From the NCBI GenBank assembly GCA_030998225.1, contig JAPYXD010000386.1, positions 806,001 through 870,000 on the forward strand: a stretch of DNA of 64,000 nucleotides. The letters are read 5' to 3'. The position numbers and the translations under genes were made by a program. Positions within the stretch are counted from its first letter, which is position 1. Each line of letters starts with the position of its first letter. A model generated the notes under the pieces. That model saw nothing but the letters and a program-made list of their open reading frames with translations. It was not told where the DNA came from and did not search any database. Shown one piece after another: positions 1 to 11,610 of the stretch. Source of the stretch: Diplolepis rosae (lineage: Eukaryota > Arthropoda > Insecta > Hymenoptera > Diplolepididae).

Positions 1-928
1 GTGTTGTATAGTTTATGTTATTTACATTTTGCCTTTTTCTGAATTTTGTGGATTATGTCACCTGTCAACGCGAAGATGGAAAGCAAACCCTTTTGTTTCT
101 TCAAGTATATACATTAAAGTTACTTGCATTGTAGAGTTTGAAAATCTTCTAAGAGAGGTTAATGAGTATCCGTAATTTTTGTTGCAGCTATATATTATTC
201 GGAAATATTGTAATAAGAAATACAATCATATAATAACTGCAAAAAAAAATTGAAAATCAAAATTTTTTTTTAATTAACAAATACCAGAGAAAATTTATTC
301 TTAGAAAACAATATTAATATTGATTTTTCGTGTAACTGCATGAAGTCACATTAAATTAAATTAAGCAAACGAATTATACGATGAATTTAGCGGCCACAAA
401 AGTCGTTGTTTCTGGAGTGAAATGCGGCCGGGGGGACCGTACTTTCGGCTACGAGATCAAGAAAAAATAGTTGCAATAGCACAAAAATTAAATACAGATC
501 AATGTACTTCACATTACAGATTTATAAAATAATTAAACATACTGACCGTGCCAGGGCAAAAGAAGTGACGTTTCTCCAGTCTGTTTTCTTTTTTCTTCTT
601 TCCAACATAGCGCGTGGATGCACAACCATCAGTAAATCAATAGACCATATTATCTTGCACACTCTTGTTTATTAATATATTTAAAACTTCTCGCACATGT
701 ATGGCAATGACTGGTAATTGTTGTATGTACAAATCACGCTTACATTATTATGAGCGCCGACATTTTTGAAACTTATGTTGCAACGCTTTTCCGCAAGCGG
801 CGCAACGAACGATGCAAACTAACTAAATCTGAATCTACGCGTCCAAATTTTCGAAAGGCTGCATAGGAGTGGGGTCTCCTTATACTACTTCGTGCATACA
901 TCCTATAGTGCGGTCATTCGGACCACTA
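1..928. other. AT-rich stretch, no gene recognised
   Basis: No open frame on either strand here looks like a known protein. The stretch has A/T homopolymers and a slightly GC-richer patch around 780-1000 that leads into the first terminal repeat of the next element. Confidence 0.5.
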
Positions 929-936
929 CTCAATCC

Positions 937-2779
937 CAGCCCCCTGCATCACTGCGTTGAAAATGACATGAATTGTGATTGGCTGCCATGGTGGCGCTGA
1001 CTGTTCATTGGGCCGACTTACACGAAAATCACATTACAAAACATAGTTTTTTAAGCTTTTCTCTGTAAATTTTCAAATTTTCGAGTTCTTGAACGATAGT
1101 GAGATAAAGTTTGCGAGTTTAGAAACAAATTTCCAAAAAAATTGATGTAAAAAATGGTGAAATGTGTGTGTTTTGGGTGAAAATCCGGATATAAGTCTTG
1201 CTCTGACAAAGTTCGTTTTTTCATTGTACCGAAGGATGAAAATACGATAAAATTATGGCAAATTGCTATCCTTCGCGATGACATCAAATTAAAAGCAGCT
1301 CATGCGATTTGCGAAAAGCATTTGAAGCCAGAAGATATTCTTCAAGAGAGGTTAACCTATACGCCCGATGGAGAAACAGTTTTGGGAAGAGTAAGTACAT
1401 CGAACACATTGTTTATTTTCCTAATTAGTTTAAAATAAAACGTTTTATTTAATAGAGATGTTAACAATTAATTTCATAATATAATAAAGTTTAATGTCTC
1501 AATATTAATTAATTGTATCTAGTTGTGCAATGAATTTTTTTTGCACCGAAATAAATGTCTCTCAAATACTTATCTCAAACAAATTCAGTTACAAACATTT
1601 TGTGTGATAGAAGTTAAAAAATAGATAAATGAAAGTGACTGAAATAAAAAATAGATGAAAAAGAATATTTTTTAAATTTCTAAATTAAAGTTAATGCGAG
1701 CCTGTTAAAACTGGATTGTGTTGAAATGGAAAAAAATTTTCTGATTTCTAACAATTTTGTTATTAAAATAAAGTTTTGAACTTTATAAAAGAATATGTTT
1801 AGATTTTTTGTTAATTTAGATTCCTTACTTTTTATAGCTCATAGTTTTACTGAATTACATAGAATTCCTAAAGTAATAGGAATTGAAAACTTAAATTTAT
1901 AATTTAAAAAAATTAAGATGGCTGATATAAAGAAGGCCAATCTTGAAAAGAAAAAGGCAGCAAAGCTGACTGAGGCCTAACTTAATAATGTGCTCACATA
2001 CCAAATATTATATTTATGAGATGTTCAAAATGGATGAGAACACCGTATCATCTAAACAAAAAAATTAGACGTTAATATAAGTTATCAGAGAATTACTTTT
2101 ATTAGATAAATTCCAGTCAATTAAAAAATCACTTATACTCGATGTTATTTATATAATAATCTAAGTGCAATTTGTTTTAAAACTATTTCACTGCTTTGAA
2201 TTATAATATATTATAATAATATATTATTAATATATTTCATAGTATAATATTAACAAATTTTAGTCCAAATTCCAAACAGTATTTTTGAAATGTTTTTTTT
2301 TTAAAAGGAGTTTCATTTAATTACAGTAGTAATATATAGTATATGTATTATATGTTTTTGTTATATGTTATATTATATATGTGTTATATAATATGAAAAA
2401 TTATAAATTTTATTGTAACGAGGTTAATTATTAGTATTTATATTTAAATGAACGCAAAACAATAGTAAAATAAAAAACATGATACAAATAATGCAATTCC
2501 CGCCAGAATTTAGAAATTAGATTTTCTGCCTAAAGTGAATTTCTTAACCTTTTCGAAGAGAATACATTTTTGTGAAAAATATGAAGATCTGATCAGGTTA
2601 TTGTAATGTATAAGAAAATGCGATAAAATAGTTTTTATTAGGAGAAAATTAATTTTTTATGCTCTTTCCTATGAATTTTTTTAATCTAGTAAGTATGAAC
2701 AGTCAGCGCCGCCACCGGCGGCAGTCAACTTTCACGTAATTTTTTTCTTATGCATTTGGCGGCAAGATACAGGGGGCTG
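937..2779 (+). mobile_element. P-type (THAP) DNA transposon remnant with terminal inverted repeats
   Basis: The ends are the 10-bp perfect inverted repeats CAGCCCCCTG (937-946) and CAGGGGGCTG (2770-2779). A second inverted match lies 50-60 bp inside: GGCGCTGACTGTTC at 993-1006 against GAACAGTCAGCGCC at 2697-2710. The flanks are ctcaatcc (929-936) and ctcaatac (2780-2787), a 7-of-8 match that reads as an 8-bp target duplication. A THAP-domain exon lies just inside the left end. THAP domain plus 8-bp duplication is the P-superfamily combination; hAT elements also make 8-bp duplications and often begin CAG, so hAT is the alternative. The interior after the first exon is AT-rich and shows no catalytic domain, so the copy is decayed or internally deleted. 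Confidence 0.75.
1153..1390 (+). pseudogene. THAP zinc-finger exon of a transposase, broken by a stop at a zinc-ligand position
   Basis: From the ATG at 1153 the frame reads MVKCVCFG, then TGA, then KSGYKSCSDKVRFFIVPKD, and continues through LWQIAI and CEKHLKPEDI to LGR, followed by a gtaagt donor at 1391. This is the N-terminal THAP fold, a C2CH zinc-dependent DNA-binding domain: first Cys near residue 4, Trp at LWQ, and the Cys-x2-His pair CEKH. The TGA falls where THAP proteins have the second zinc-binding Cys (usual pattern C-x-x-G-C-K-S-G), so a single TGT/TGC-to-TGA change both truncates the protein and removes the ligand. The exon ends in a good donor, but the downstream transposase exons are not recognisable. 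Confidence 0.8.
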
Positions 2780-3002
2780 CTCAATACTAGCGCTATCCGT
2801 AGCGAACATATGAAACATTCTGACTGGGACTGTCATTTTAAGACAACTTGAGAATTTAAGAGAATTTTATCTTCACCAATATTTTCATTATCATTAAACC
2901 TTATAATATTATAAATTTATTTCCAAACACTATGAATTGCAATAGTGAAGGTTTCATAAAAATAAAACTACGAAAAATGTCAATTTTTATCGGAATTCAA
3001 TA

Positions 3003-3302
3003 TCAAAATTTTTTTATAGCCATTATATTAAATTCAAACATAAAGAAAAAGTAATTCAAGTTTTCTTCGCATAAATTACGCTTTGATTTAAATAATTGTT
3101 TGACAGTTTCGGGACAGTTTATGCACTTTTTTAAGTGCTCTACTTGTCGAGTGACATGCTTTCTGTACACCTGATCATAGTATTTGCACTTGAAAGAAGC
3201 TTTATTTTGTTTATCAATAATTTTTATAAAATAATTCCTAACTATATTCTTTTTTTCCCCATTTTTATTGCGCACGTTACACGAACTTCCAGAACAAAGC
3301 AT
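3003..3302 (-). pseudogene. BED-type zinc-finger fragment (hAT-like transposase N-terminus)
   Basis: The minus-strand frame contains SFKCKYYDQVYRKHVTRQ followed by VEHLKKCINCPE. This is the BED-finger layout of hAT transposases and their domesticated relatives: aromatic, C-x2-C, about 17 residues, H-L-x2-C, then the CPE tail. The second Cys of the first pair is Tyr here, so zinc binding would be compromised. About 100 residues are open, and no catalytic RNase-H-like domain follows. It lies just outside the P-type element and is probably an independent relic. Confidence 0.55.
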
Positions 3303-4359
3303 TTATCAAAAACAATCTAAAGCTTGAACCGTTACGGAAAAATATTTTTAAATTCTCATAAATTCTCGAAGAGAACATTCATCAGAGAAATTCTCAGTCA
3401 TATTCCCGTACTACCAGACATATTCTCGGTCACATAAACTCTTTACAACTCTAGGAACATCTCCCACCACGGGAGTTGCCAGACCTGTCTATACTACAGT
3501 GGGCTGCTCTGTAAGTGGCAACGTCAGTCTGCAAACTCGGGGAGAGCGAAAGAGAGAGACGATGGGAAGTTATTCTGTCTTTGTCTACGTGTACCGCGTT
3601 AGCCTCGGCGTTAGCGAGAGACAGCCTAACCCACAACTCACTCTCGCCCGAGCTGGCTGGTTTCAGGCTGGCTTGTCTTCTCTATCTATAATATCTCTAT
3701 GGGTAGAACACAACTTGATTTCTACCAAAGTTTTACTTCTTATTTTCATGTATTTTTTCATTTCTATTTATTTGTAAAATGTGTTTCACCGTTGAGATTA
3801 TTGAACGGATTTCGTCAACATTGACAATTCCCTGGAGCTCTTATTTAATATAGGTAGTGTCGTGTGGAGTTCAATTTTTTCCATCCTAGACAGTGCAGTT
3901 TCGAGGTTAAGAATGTCGTTTCAATGGAACTTAACAATAACATATGAAGATTGTGAGTAGGTACTGCAATCTGCATTTTTTGCCAATGAGGCACTTTTAC
4001 TTGTCACGTCAAACATTTGTGGGCAATTTTCATACTTTTTTAAAATATAAATTTAGGTCTGACTTTTAAGCTAATTTTACAGCTAATTTTCAATCTCTAA
4101 TGTTAAGATACTTTTTTATACATATCAAAGTGACAGTGAAGTTAAGTAATACTTGACAGATATTTGAAAGTGTATTTTTAATATTATGGAGCACACGACT
4201 AATTTACCAAATGTAGAAGTTCCAACTCAGAAAGTGTAATTATTATATTGATCTGTTGCACCTATGACTCATTCAATCCGTCGGGCTCAAGCTTGGGTAG
4301 ATGGTTTCATAAAAATACATGCAGAAATAAAAATAACGTATAATATTCAAGCTAACTAA
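3303..4359. other. No gene recognised
   Basis: A GC-richer, purine-rich patch at 3460-3700 (gagagcgaaagagagagacg and nearby) stands out from AT-rich surroundings. Short frames there on both strands show no known motif. Confidence 0.4.
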
Positions 4360-4496
4360 TTACGTCACCGAGGCTTCAGCGAATCGTTTCTCGTTCTTTT
4401 TCATCACTCATAGGCTCACAGGCATGAATACGTCGGGTATCAATTTATGAGTGACCACGAAGAACGAAAAAACGATCTCAGGCCTTGGTGGCGTAA
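4360..4496. repeat. Imperfect inverted repeat ending in a tRNA-like head
   Basis: 4360-4412 (tacgtcaccgaggcttcagc onward, ending tcatcactcata) pairs with 4446-4496 (tatgagtgaccacgaagaac onward, ending ggccttggtggcgtaacc), leaving a loop of about 33 bp. The right arm overlaps the A-box of the tRNA-like sequence that follows, so part of the tRNA-like head is present in both orientations. Confidence 0.6.
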
Positions 4497-4552
4497 CCGG
4501 TTAGCATGCCACTCATGTAAAGTGGGGACCGCGGTTTGAATACAGCCTGAAG
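4481..4552 (+). repeat. tRNA-like sequence, probably a tRNA-derived SINE head
   Basis: A perfect A-box match, TGGCGTAACCGG, is followed about 40 bp later by a B-box-like GGTTTGAATAC (9 of 11 against GGTTCGANNCC). A weak anticodon-arm stem (CACT/AGTG) lies between them. The acceptor stem does not close, so this is a SINE head or tRNA pseudogene rather than a working tRNA. No A-rich tail or clear target duplication was found. Confidence 0.55.
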
Positions 4553-4722
4553 CTGATTTTCTCTTGTTTATTTATTATTTATCTGGAAGAACCGTAAACT
4601 TTTGCGACCTAAATAATAGAAAATTCCGGACTTTCAACAAATTGGATAACATCATTCAATGGAGAAAAAAAAAGTTGATATTTATAACAGTCCAAGTGCT
4701 TTTCCCTATTGTAGGGGTACGT

Positions 4723-4747
4723 TTAACCTTTTAAGGACCGCACCTAC
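4723..4747 (+). repeat. Lone piggyBac-like terminus
   Basis: TTAA followed by CCTTTTAAGGACCG resembles the termini of the piggyBac-like elements at 8557-9224 and 28950-30783 (TTAA then CCYTTT). No matching opposite end was found nearby, so this is a truncated end or chance. Confidence 0.3.
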
Positions 4748-4984
4748 ATCCCCGAGAGAAAAAATTATGCCCTATACAGGATTTATTAAAAATTTAGAAA
4801 TTGTATTTCACTTTTGATCGTCTATTGTTCATATTCTTTGAATGTTTTGGATCAAATTTTCCTTTGAATTCTATTGTTTTTATGGGGGTTGGAAAATTAG
4901 TCATTCCCCAATTTGGCACGTAGGCTTTCGCCTCTTGTATTGCCCCCTTTTTTTCTCCAGCCGTTCCGTCGTCTCACACACTTT

Positions 4985-5205
4985 CTTTTCTCATGAAGGT
5001 CTAGACTCCCCCTCCACCCTTCAAGAAGTTTCAGAATGTTTGGGACTGGTTCTGTCAGCGTTTACTACCCTTCTCACTGTTTTTATACTCGAAATTGACC
5101 AGCAGTCTTCGAACTATAATAGGCATCTCGACATAACGCCCTCATGCTAGAAGACTGCCAATCTATTTCGAATCCTATTAAAGTCGTCCCAGTGACCATC
5201 ACTTT
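4985..5205 (-). repeat. 3' tail of a non-LTR retrotransposon, copy A
   Basis: This stretch is clearly homologous to 9380-9590, sharing blocks such as agaagtttcagaatgt, ctcgaaattgaccagcagtc, aggcatctcgacataacgcc and ttaaagtcgtcccagtga. In the second copy the block lies directly downstream of a minus-strand R1-clade ORF1 relic, so this copy is read as a 5'-truncated 3' end of the same family in the same orientation. Confidence 0.6.
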
Positions 5206-5273
5206 GTGCCGCTTGACATGGAACTCCTCCCATGAGGGGTCATTAGACTCTCTTGACGGCTTTTACGGTTTAA

Positions 5274-5631
5274 GGCCATGGATCAATCGGACCACGTGAC
5301 TAAATTATACATTTATTCGTTCATGTAAGATAACTTTTTTAATTTACAATGTATCTTTCTGATAATTTGGGAAACGTAACAAAAGATAATAAAGCACGTC
5401 TGTTAACTTCTTTTTAGTAAAAATTTTGAAAAAAATTCGAAAAATTATCGACAATTACAGTTAACTGTAAAATTTTTTGCAAAATTTTCACTCATACAAA
5501 GTTGACAGACGTTCTCTATCATGTTCTGTAGTATTTTCCAAATTTTCAGGAAGATATTTTGTAAAAGAAAAAAGTTATCTTACACGAACTTTTACAGGGA
5601 TTTGGTCACGTGATCTGGTTGATCCATGGCC
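5274..5631. mobile_element. MITE with GGCCATGGATC termini and perfect TTAA duplication
   Basis: The left end GGCCATGGATCAATCGGACC at 5274 and the right end, read inward as GGCCATGGATCAACCAGATC, form imperfect inverted repeats of about 35 bp that include the shared CACGTGAC. Both flanks are TTAA (5270-5273 and 5632-5635). At 358 bp and without coding capacity, it is a non-autonomous element of a TTAA-targeting family (piggyBac or Kolobok class). The related ends at 6588 and 17636/18116 show that the family is repeated in this window. Confidence 0.85.
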
Positions 5632-5639
5632 TTAAGGTT

Positions 5640-7977
5640 CAATTATAATTTAAAAAATTATAATGTGTTGAAACTCACATAATCTAGTAAAATAATTGTT
5701 TTGTTTTTTTTTTAGTAAAAGAGTTTTAACAGAGAATGTATTATTTACTGTAAACAACGAAAATTCCATTTAAAACACTTTGTGTTGGACTTACTTTTAA
5801 TACAATCGTAAAATCAGTTTTACACACAAATTGAAATGTATTTCAAACATTTGACATCCTTACGCTAGTTGGCGGCAGTAGCGCACCCAAGAATGTAGAT
5901 TTGAATTTGTAATAAGAGATCATTTCTACGAAACTACGATGGATTACATCTAAAATACAAGTTTTACAAGGCGATTCCGTGAGGTTTTTGGTTTTTATGA
6001 AATGGTCTCAATTTGTATCGCTCAAATTTTATTGATTAACCTTTAGGGTCTTTCAGGTAGTTAATAGAAAGAGACACGCAAAAAATTGTTTTAGTTCCCT
6101 GTTGGCGCTCATGGAGGAAGTTGCTGAATTTATTTGATCCATATTGGCCCATAGTATATTTGTTTTGACACCTGCTCAGAACAATACTTGTGATGTGGAT
6201 TATGCATAAAGTGTTTTCAGGCAAGGTCCCTAATTTCCCTGGTGACAAGTTTGGATCCAACGGGTCAATTTATTTAAATGGAAACCCGATTCAGCAACCA
6301 TAACGTAATTGTAGTAAACATCACATAATTTAGCCATTTTTACTATGTAACATAGAGAGCGTACTATAATACCTAAATCTACTATAATTTCGCTGGTTTG
6401 GCTAGATTTCTCTCCCATTCATTACAAAGAGAACACTTTACGTTCGTCATGTTATAATTTCCACTTTTTGTGGAAGCTGGCATCTTTTTCTTCCTATCAT
6501 CTTGGCTATTGAGTGTTATAATTTAAGAACTGTTATAATAATTTTCGGTTCCAATTTTAATCATTTTTAGGAGTAATATTTCATTAAGGCCATGGAACAA
6601 CCAGACCATGGATTAAAACAGTTTATACCGTTACACTTTCGTTTTGAGTTAACATATCTTGCCGATATTATGCTATGAGTTATAGTTTGATTATTTTTTA
6701 TCCCGTGTGTAACATGTGATTCAGTAACTTTCAAAATATCGTTTTTGTGGACGTTTTTGTGAACTGACAAATACATTTACTCGAGGGGCTTTTCACTCTT
6801 CAATTTAGCAATTTTAACGTTTGAAATCTTTCAAAAGATTAAATATGAAAGACAATTTTTATGGAAGTTATGGGGTTAAGAAGAAAAATTGAAAAAAATG
6901 TTCTTCAGAAAGGCTGTACTGATTTTGATGGAAAAAATATGTTTTTTAGTGGACCACATATGGTTTGCTAGGCAATGCATAACTGCCGTACTAAATGATA
7001 AATCGGTAATTTCTGAAAATTGTCACCTGATTAACCATTATTTTTAATTTGAATTTATTAAAAACAGTTGTGAGTCGAGGTCCACTGTGTTTTTTTACCC
7101 GCTTATTTATTTTATTCGAAGGTGCACGATCAAATGTAGCTCTTCACTTATTTTATGAATCGTGATTAAAAGTAAAATTACCTTCAGTTACATTAATAGT
7201 CGATAAAAAATATCTTGATTCACAGTGAAAATATGTTACATAGCCTAGAACTGAGGAAAGTGACGTTCATTTCATGATCTAATGATTTACTTGAAAAATA
7301 TCTATTTCCTACGAGAAATATCCAACACCATTCTAAAACTGCTGCAATTTGTATAATTTCTGTGTATCTCACATTGTATCTCGATTACTTATCTTGAAAA
7401 ATATATGTGTGAAAAATTGTAAATTCTTGGAGACGCATTCGATATCTATATATTCGATGTAAATTTGATGCTCATTGCGTTTTCAATTCAATCGTAACTT
7501 CGTTTTTAAAACCTCGTGCTTTTCAATCTTTGTATGTATAGTATCTTTTGTGCTTATAAGTATCATTCTTCTGTTTTCATAGTTCTACAGTATCGGCAGT
7601 TTTTCGACTGGTATATTATACAATATTTCAAAACCTATACTCGTTATTAAAACATATTTACTAACAGGCAAATCTTTCTTTCTGTTTTTGATATGAATTC
7701 ATATATGTAGTTAAAATCTTTTTGTAATTAGTAAATATTAAATGCGCTGCGTTTAATAGGCTCCTGAGTAGAATACCTCATCAAAGGGATATAATGAAAC
7801 ATGAAGATTCACTTGGCAACATGCTTCAACCCCTAATCGCTGTTGACGGCACTTTGTATTGCAAATTCTCACGGCAAAAGCATAGGAAACAATTAAGACG
7901 TTAAAAATGAAAAGTATCCCATTACATAGCCTCACAAAAAAATTGTTCTGTGCATCAGACTAGACCACTATAAATTT
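5640..7977. other. Long non-coding stretch; one lone GGCCATGG terminus
   Basis: No known protein was recognised on either strand. A TTAA (6584-6587) followed by GGCCATGGAACAACCAGACC at 6588 matches the left terminus of the MITE at 5274-5631, but no partner end was found, so it is a truncated copy. The rest is AT-rich. Confidence 0.5.
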
Positions 7978-8530
7978 ACTTTTTTGGGGTCACTGAATCC
8001 GAATTCGGGGCCTGCTTGATCCGATTAGGACAGCATCAAGGTCATTTGAAGGTCAACTTTATACATAAATTGGGAACACGTTTTTGAACTCGGATTCTGA
8101 AAGAGCGGGATATCTTACGTTCGGATCTTGTTTGACTTGTGGATCAAAGTGACCTTTAGATGTCATCAAAAGATTGAAAAAATTTCTCTGTTTCAAAAAA
8201 TTAATTTAACTAAGATAAAAAATGATCCGTATTGAGAAATCTATGAATTACAAATCATTATCGAGCATAGTTTTGCCTCCTGATATTTCTCCAAAGGGGA
8301 TTGGAGAACGAAGACAGCAGCCACCTATATCCACACCCTACCGACGAATGGCGTTTTCCAATCCTCTTGGAAAAAGAATGCTTCTCTGTAAAATATCCCT
8401 CTCTTTCAGAATTTACTATAAAAAACGCGTGTATATTTAATAAATTAAAGTTGATCTTGAAATGACCTTGATCATGACCCGATGGGCCCGAACAAACCCC
8501 GCATTCAGATTCAGCGACCCTATAAATGTA
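7978..8530. repeat. Foldback element with ~80-bp inverted arms
   Basis: The left arm 7978-8058 (ggggtcactgaatccgaatt, then catcaaggtcatttgaaggt) is the inverse of the right arm 8445-8530 (taaagttgatcttgaaatga, then cattcagattcagcgaccct). The arms are about 75-80% identical. The interior has no recognisable gene. A copy of the right arm recurs at 9243-9325. Confidence 0.7.
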
Positions 8531-8556
8531 TAATAATCGTGGTTCACTCCGCTTAA

Positions 8557-9224
8557 CCTTTTAGCTGCGGGGGTAGTCGATATATCGACCACTCAAGAGG
8601 CACAAAATATTTAATGTATTTAGGCAAAATTTGATGTTTTGAATACGTAAAAAATAGTTTTAAAATTCCTCAAAACATTGGTGACCTTGAAGATCGGTAT
8701 TTCAAGGTCAAATTCCATTTCTAATAGAAGCGAGGATTTCAGAGTGTTTTCCTACGAAATTTGATGGACTGAATACGAGAAAAATACTTTAAAAAATCAT
8801 TGAGGTATCCTTGACCTTGAAAATCTACAGTCAAGGTCACATTTCATTATTTGAATTATATTTTTATGTTTTTTACGTATTTAGCGCATCAAACTACGTA
8901 CGAAAACCTTCTAAAAACTTGGCTTATATCAGAAATAAAATTTGTCCTTGAATTGACGATTTTCAAGGTCAAAGGTGTCTGCGGGAATTTGCTTACTATT
9001 TTTTTCATATTCAGCACATGAAATTACATACAAATACCCTTTCAAACCTTCATGACAAATGAGACAAATTTTTTACACTGCACTTTACGTTGCCTGCGGG
9101 GCTGGTCGATATATCGACCAGCAGTCAGGTCGGGACTCTACTTGAGATATCCAGTGATTTTATATATAAATTTTGCAATTTATAAGAGGTCGATTTGTAC
9201 TGAATTTTCCCCGCAGCTAAAAGG
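8557..9224. mobile_element. Non-autonomous piggyBac-like element with TTAA target site
   Basis: A 20-bp perfect inverted repeat, TTAACCTTTTAGCTGCGGGG at 8553-8572 and its complement at 9209-9228, bounds a 668-bp body. The outer TTAA on each side is the duplicated target. Just inside each end is a palindrome, tcgatatatcga (8578-8589 and 9107-9118). Four stretches of the form ttgaccttgaaaatc/tcaaggtca in the interior are a degenerate internal repeat. The CCYT start, TTAA target and subterminal palindrome fit piggyBac-type MITEs. No transposase frame is present. Confidence 0.85.
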
Positions 9225-9242
9225 TTAAACATTTCATCTCAA

Positions 9243-9325
9243 TTTGGCTTTGGAATGACCTTGATCCTGACCCGCTTCGGGTTGAACAGACCCTGGATTC
9301 GGATTTAGCGACCCCAGAAATGTAT
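9243..9325 (+). repeat. Extra copy of a foldback arm
   Basis: tggaatgaccttgatcctga through cggatttagcgaccc repeats the right arm of the foldback at 7978-8530. Because the piggyBac-like MITE lies between the two copies, the region is a stack of repeat insertions. Confidence 0.55.
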
Positions 9326-9379
9326 ACGTTGAAGATGTCAATGACGAATATTGAGAAGGAATCCCATATTGTAAGTTAG

Positions 9380-9580
9380 TTATTGAAAGTCTAGGTTGTT
9401 ACCTCACCCCTTCTTCAAGTAGTTTCAGATTCTGTGAGATTGGAACTGTCTGCATTACCTTCCCTATTGTTTTTAATACTCGAAATCGACCAGCAGTCCT
9501 CAAACGATAGGCATCTCGACATGACGCCCTTTCGCTAGGAGACCGCTAAACTATTTCGAGTCTTATCAAAGTCGTCCAGT
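9380..9580 (-). repeat. 3' tail of a non-LTR retrotransposon, copy B
   Basis: This is homologous to 4985-5205. Here it abuts the truncated ORF1 at about 9580, which suggests an internal deletion removed the rest of ORF1 and all of ORF2 and joined ORF1 to the 3' tail. Confidence 0.6.
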
Positions 9581-10145
9581 GATTTTTAGTTCTATTATTC
9601 AGTAATTTCAAGGCCCGCGCCTCCTCCAGAAGAACATACGCCTTTCTGTTTCCTCGGTATGGTCTCTTAGTAAGAGACACCTTGAGTTCTAACTCCGATG
9701 CATGGTCAAAAAAGCCTCTTACAACATTCTCAACATCCTCGGCTTCAATGCTAGGTTCTACGTCTGCGATCTCGACGTTGATCCTGGGGATGAGGTGACG
9801 GACAGTTCCACCAGCACCAATTACCTCTTTCAAAGCGGTATCTAGCCGTCCTCTGCCTTCTTTGGAACATTTCAGTTCTACTAGCAGGTCTTTAGAACGC
9901 GTCTCCGTAATTCCATGGACTGTGACACCCAGTTCGTCAAGTTTGACGTGCTTTTTGAGGTATTTTAAAATGGCCGCGTAGCTCACTCCCTCAGTAGGCT
10001 TTATTAGCACCGCTTCTGGGCGAGCTAGCCTTGGCCAATTCGGTTTTTTAGCCTCCGGTTTTTTAGGCATTTTCTTCCAGCGGCTCTTCCTGGTTGGAAC
10101 CTTCATCCATTCCTCTTCCCTTGGGGAGGCTTCAGGCCTCTTCAT
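9546..10145 (-). pseudogene. R1-clade non-LTR retrotransposon ORF1 (gag-like), truncated
   Basis: The 199-residue frame opens MKRPEASPREEEWMKVPTRK, a basic N-terminal segment. It then has RPEAVLIKPTEGVSYAAILK (residues about 43-62) and the VHGITETRSKDLLVELKC strand, which are recognisable in gag-like ORF1 proteins of R1-clade elements, followed by a conserved block to EEARALKLL. The family next has two or three CCHC zinc knuckles that bind element RNA. They are absent because the frame runs into the repeat shared with 4985-5205 about 20 codons before its end. The frame is otherwise open, so loss of coding capacity came from the deletion rather than point decay. Upstream to about 10600 the minus strand is GC-rich and probably 5' element sequence. 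Confidence 0.75.
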
Positions 10146-10974
10146 CTCCGGCTTCTTTGCTCTAGTGTCTTACGGGCTCACGGTCAGCTCTCTCGGCCGT
10201 TTCCGCAACTCCGTAGTACTGCTCACTACAATTTGTGGGGCTGTCTGTCAGCCCTCATCCCTGACGCTCTTAACACTTTAGGCCCGCGCTAATTTCACCT
10301 CCTTGCCAAGAGCTTTTCCCAGCTGATTTTCAAATGATTCAGCCCAGCCCTTCGAGTGTTCGGTATCTTTTCGGAGTTGCTTCAATTCGTGCAACACTTC
10401 AGCGATATACCTTGGCTTGGGGGTTATTACTACGGGACCATCCCTGGAACATTGTCCGCGACTGCTTATTTAGTTTTGTATCCGTATTTAGCAGTAACCC
10501 TCAGTACAGGGCCCCTCTATCCACAACCTGAGGACGCGCCTGGTCGCCCGTTCTAAGGCCCCCTGATCGGTTTCCCAGGAAACCAATACAGCATCAGGTA
10601 GTGTACTGCATTAAAAATCAACCCAGAGCGTAACCAAAATCTTAAGCCAGAATCGGGAGTTTGAAAAAATATATTTTGATAATTTTACTGATTCAAAGGC
10701 TGTGGGGGAGATGGGAACAATTTTGACGTTTGCCTCAGATGCCAAACCTAGTAAGTACGCCTCTGGTGGCTAAAATGGCTTTTAAAGGAACTTTCAAGCG
10801 AAATTTCGAAATTGTATTCTGTATTGTAAGGACATTCTCGTCTCCGTTTTTGTCTCAAAGGTTCTAATACGTCAAGGCAGATTTCGAGTTCGAAGTCTAT
10901 ATGCTTCTAAAATCGGGCAACGTGTTGTAGAATGCTGTTCTCATGTTGCCACCTTAATCTGGTTTTTTAGTAAG
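10146..10974. other. Probable 5' part of the R1-clade relic, then unassigned DNA
   Basis: 10146-10600 is distinctly GC-richer than its surroundings and lies upstream of the ORF1 relic on the minus strand, so it is most simply the element's 5' region. From 10600 to 10974 nothing is recognised. Confidence 0.4.
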
Positions 10975-11610
10975 GCTTGCTTCTTATTTTATAAGTATGC
11001 CTCTTATTTTATATGTATCCGTCTCTTTCATGATTTTGTTTGACTTCTAGTTGTTTTGCATGAATACTGTTTGACTTCTACGCTCAAGTTCTATTGGCTG
11101 ATACTCATTTGTTCTCAGGTTTATCTGTTTTATAGAAGCGTTTACGCAATTATCATCAAGTCGTTTGATTCACTCTGTCGATTTATAATATGATAGATTT
11201 ACTAAATAAAGTTGTCAAGAATATCCATCCATTTGGTTTAAATTCTAATCATTTGATTTGTGTTTTGTATGTGATCACAATGCCCCGGGAATGGGTGAAC
11301 CATCCAAACTCTTCTTGCTATGTATGCGGTTCGCTTATGCTGAAAGGACCAGAGAAAATCATTGCATCTACGATGAAAAAAGCATATGGATTATACTTCA
11401 ATCGTGAAGTTGCTAATTTGGATAACAATTACGTACCAAAATACTGTTGCTCATATTGTTTGTGATATCTGTTAGGCTCGTTGAAAGGTGCTCCACATTC
11501 TTTCTGTACCTATTCCACCAGAACAAGAGAAAGACTCTGCATACGAAGATTCTGAAATGATTGTAGAAGACTGTTACGTCCCATTGAAATGGAAATGTAG
11601 TTTAACAAAT
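10975..11610 (+). pseudogene. Relic of a repeat-borne gene with a Cys-rich N-terminus
   Basis: The ATG at 11280 opens MPREWVNHPNSSCYVCGSLM, with C-x2-C, then a second pair YCCSYC near residue 61, followed by a stop. Downstream, in a shifted frame, VPIPPEQEKDSAYEDSEM (about 11505-11560) resembles a segment I associate with the same kind of repeat-borne arthropod protein. I do not know its biochemical role. The DNA upstream (10985-11060) recurs at 38875-38945, which supports a dispersed element. At least one stop and one frameshift break the gene. Confidence 0.5.

Noticed and set aside
1051..1287. 78-codon minus-strand frame
   Set aside because: Antisense to the THAP exon.
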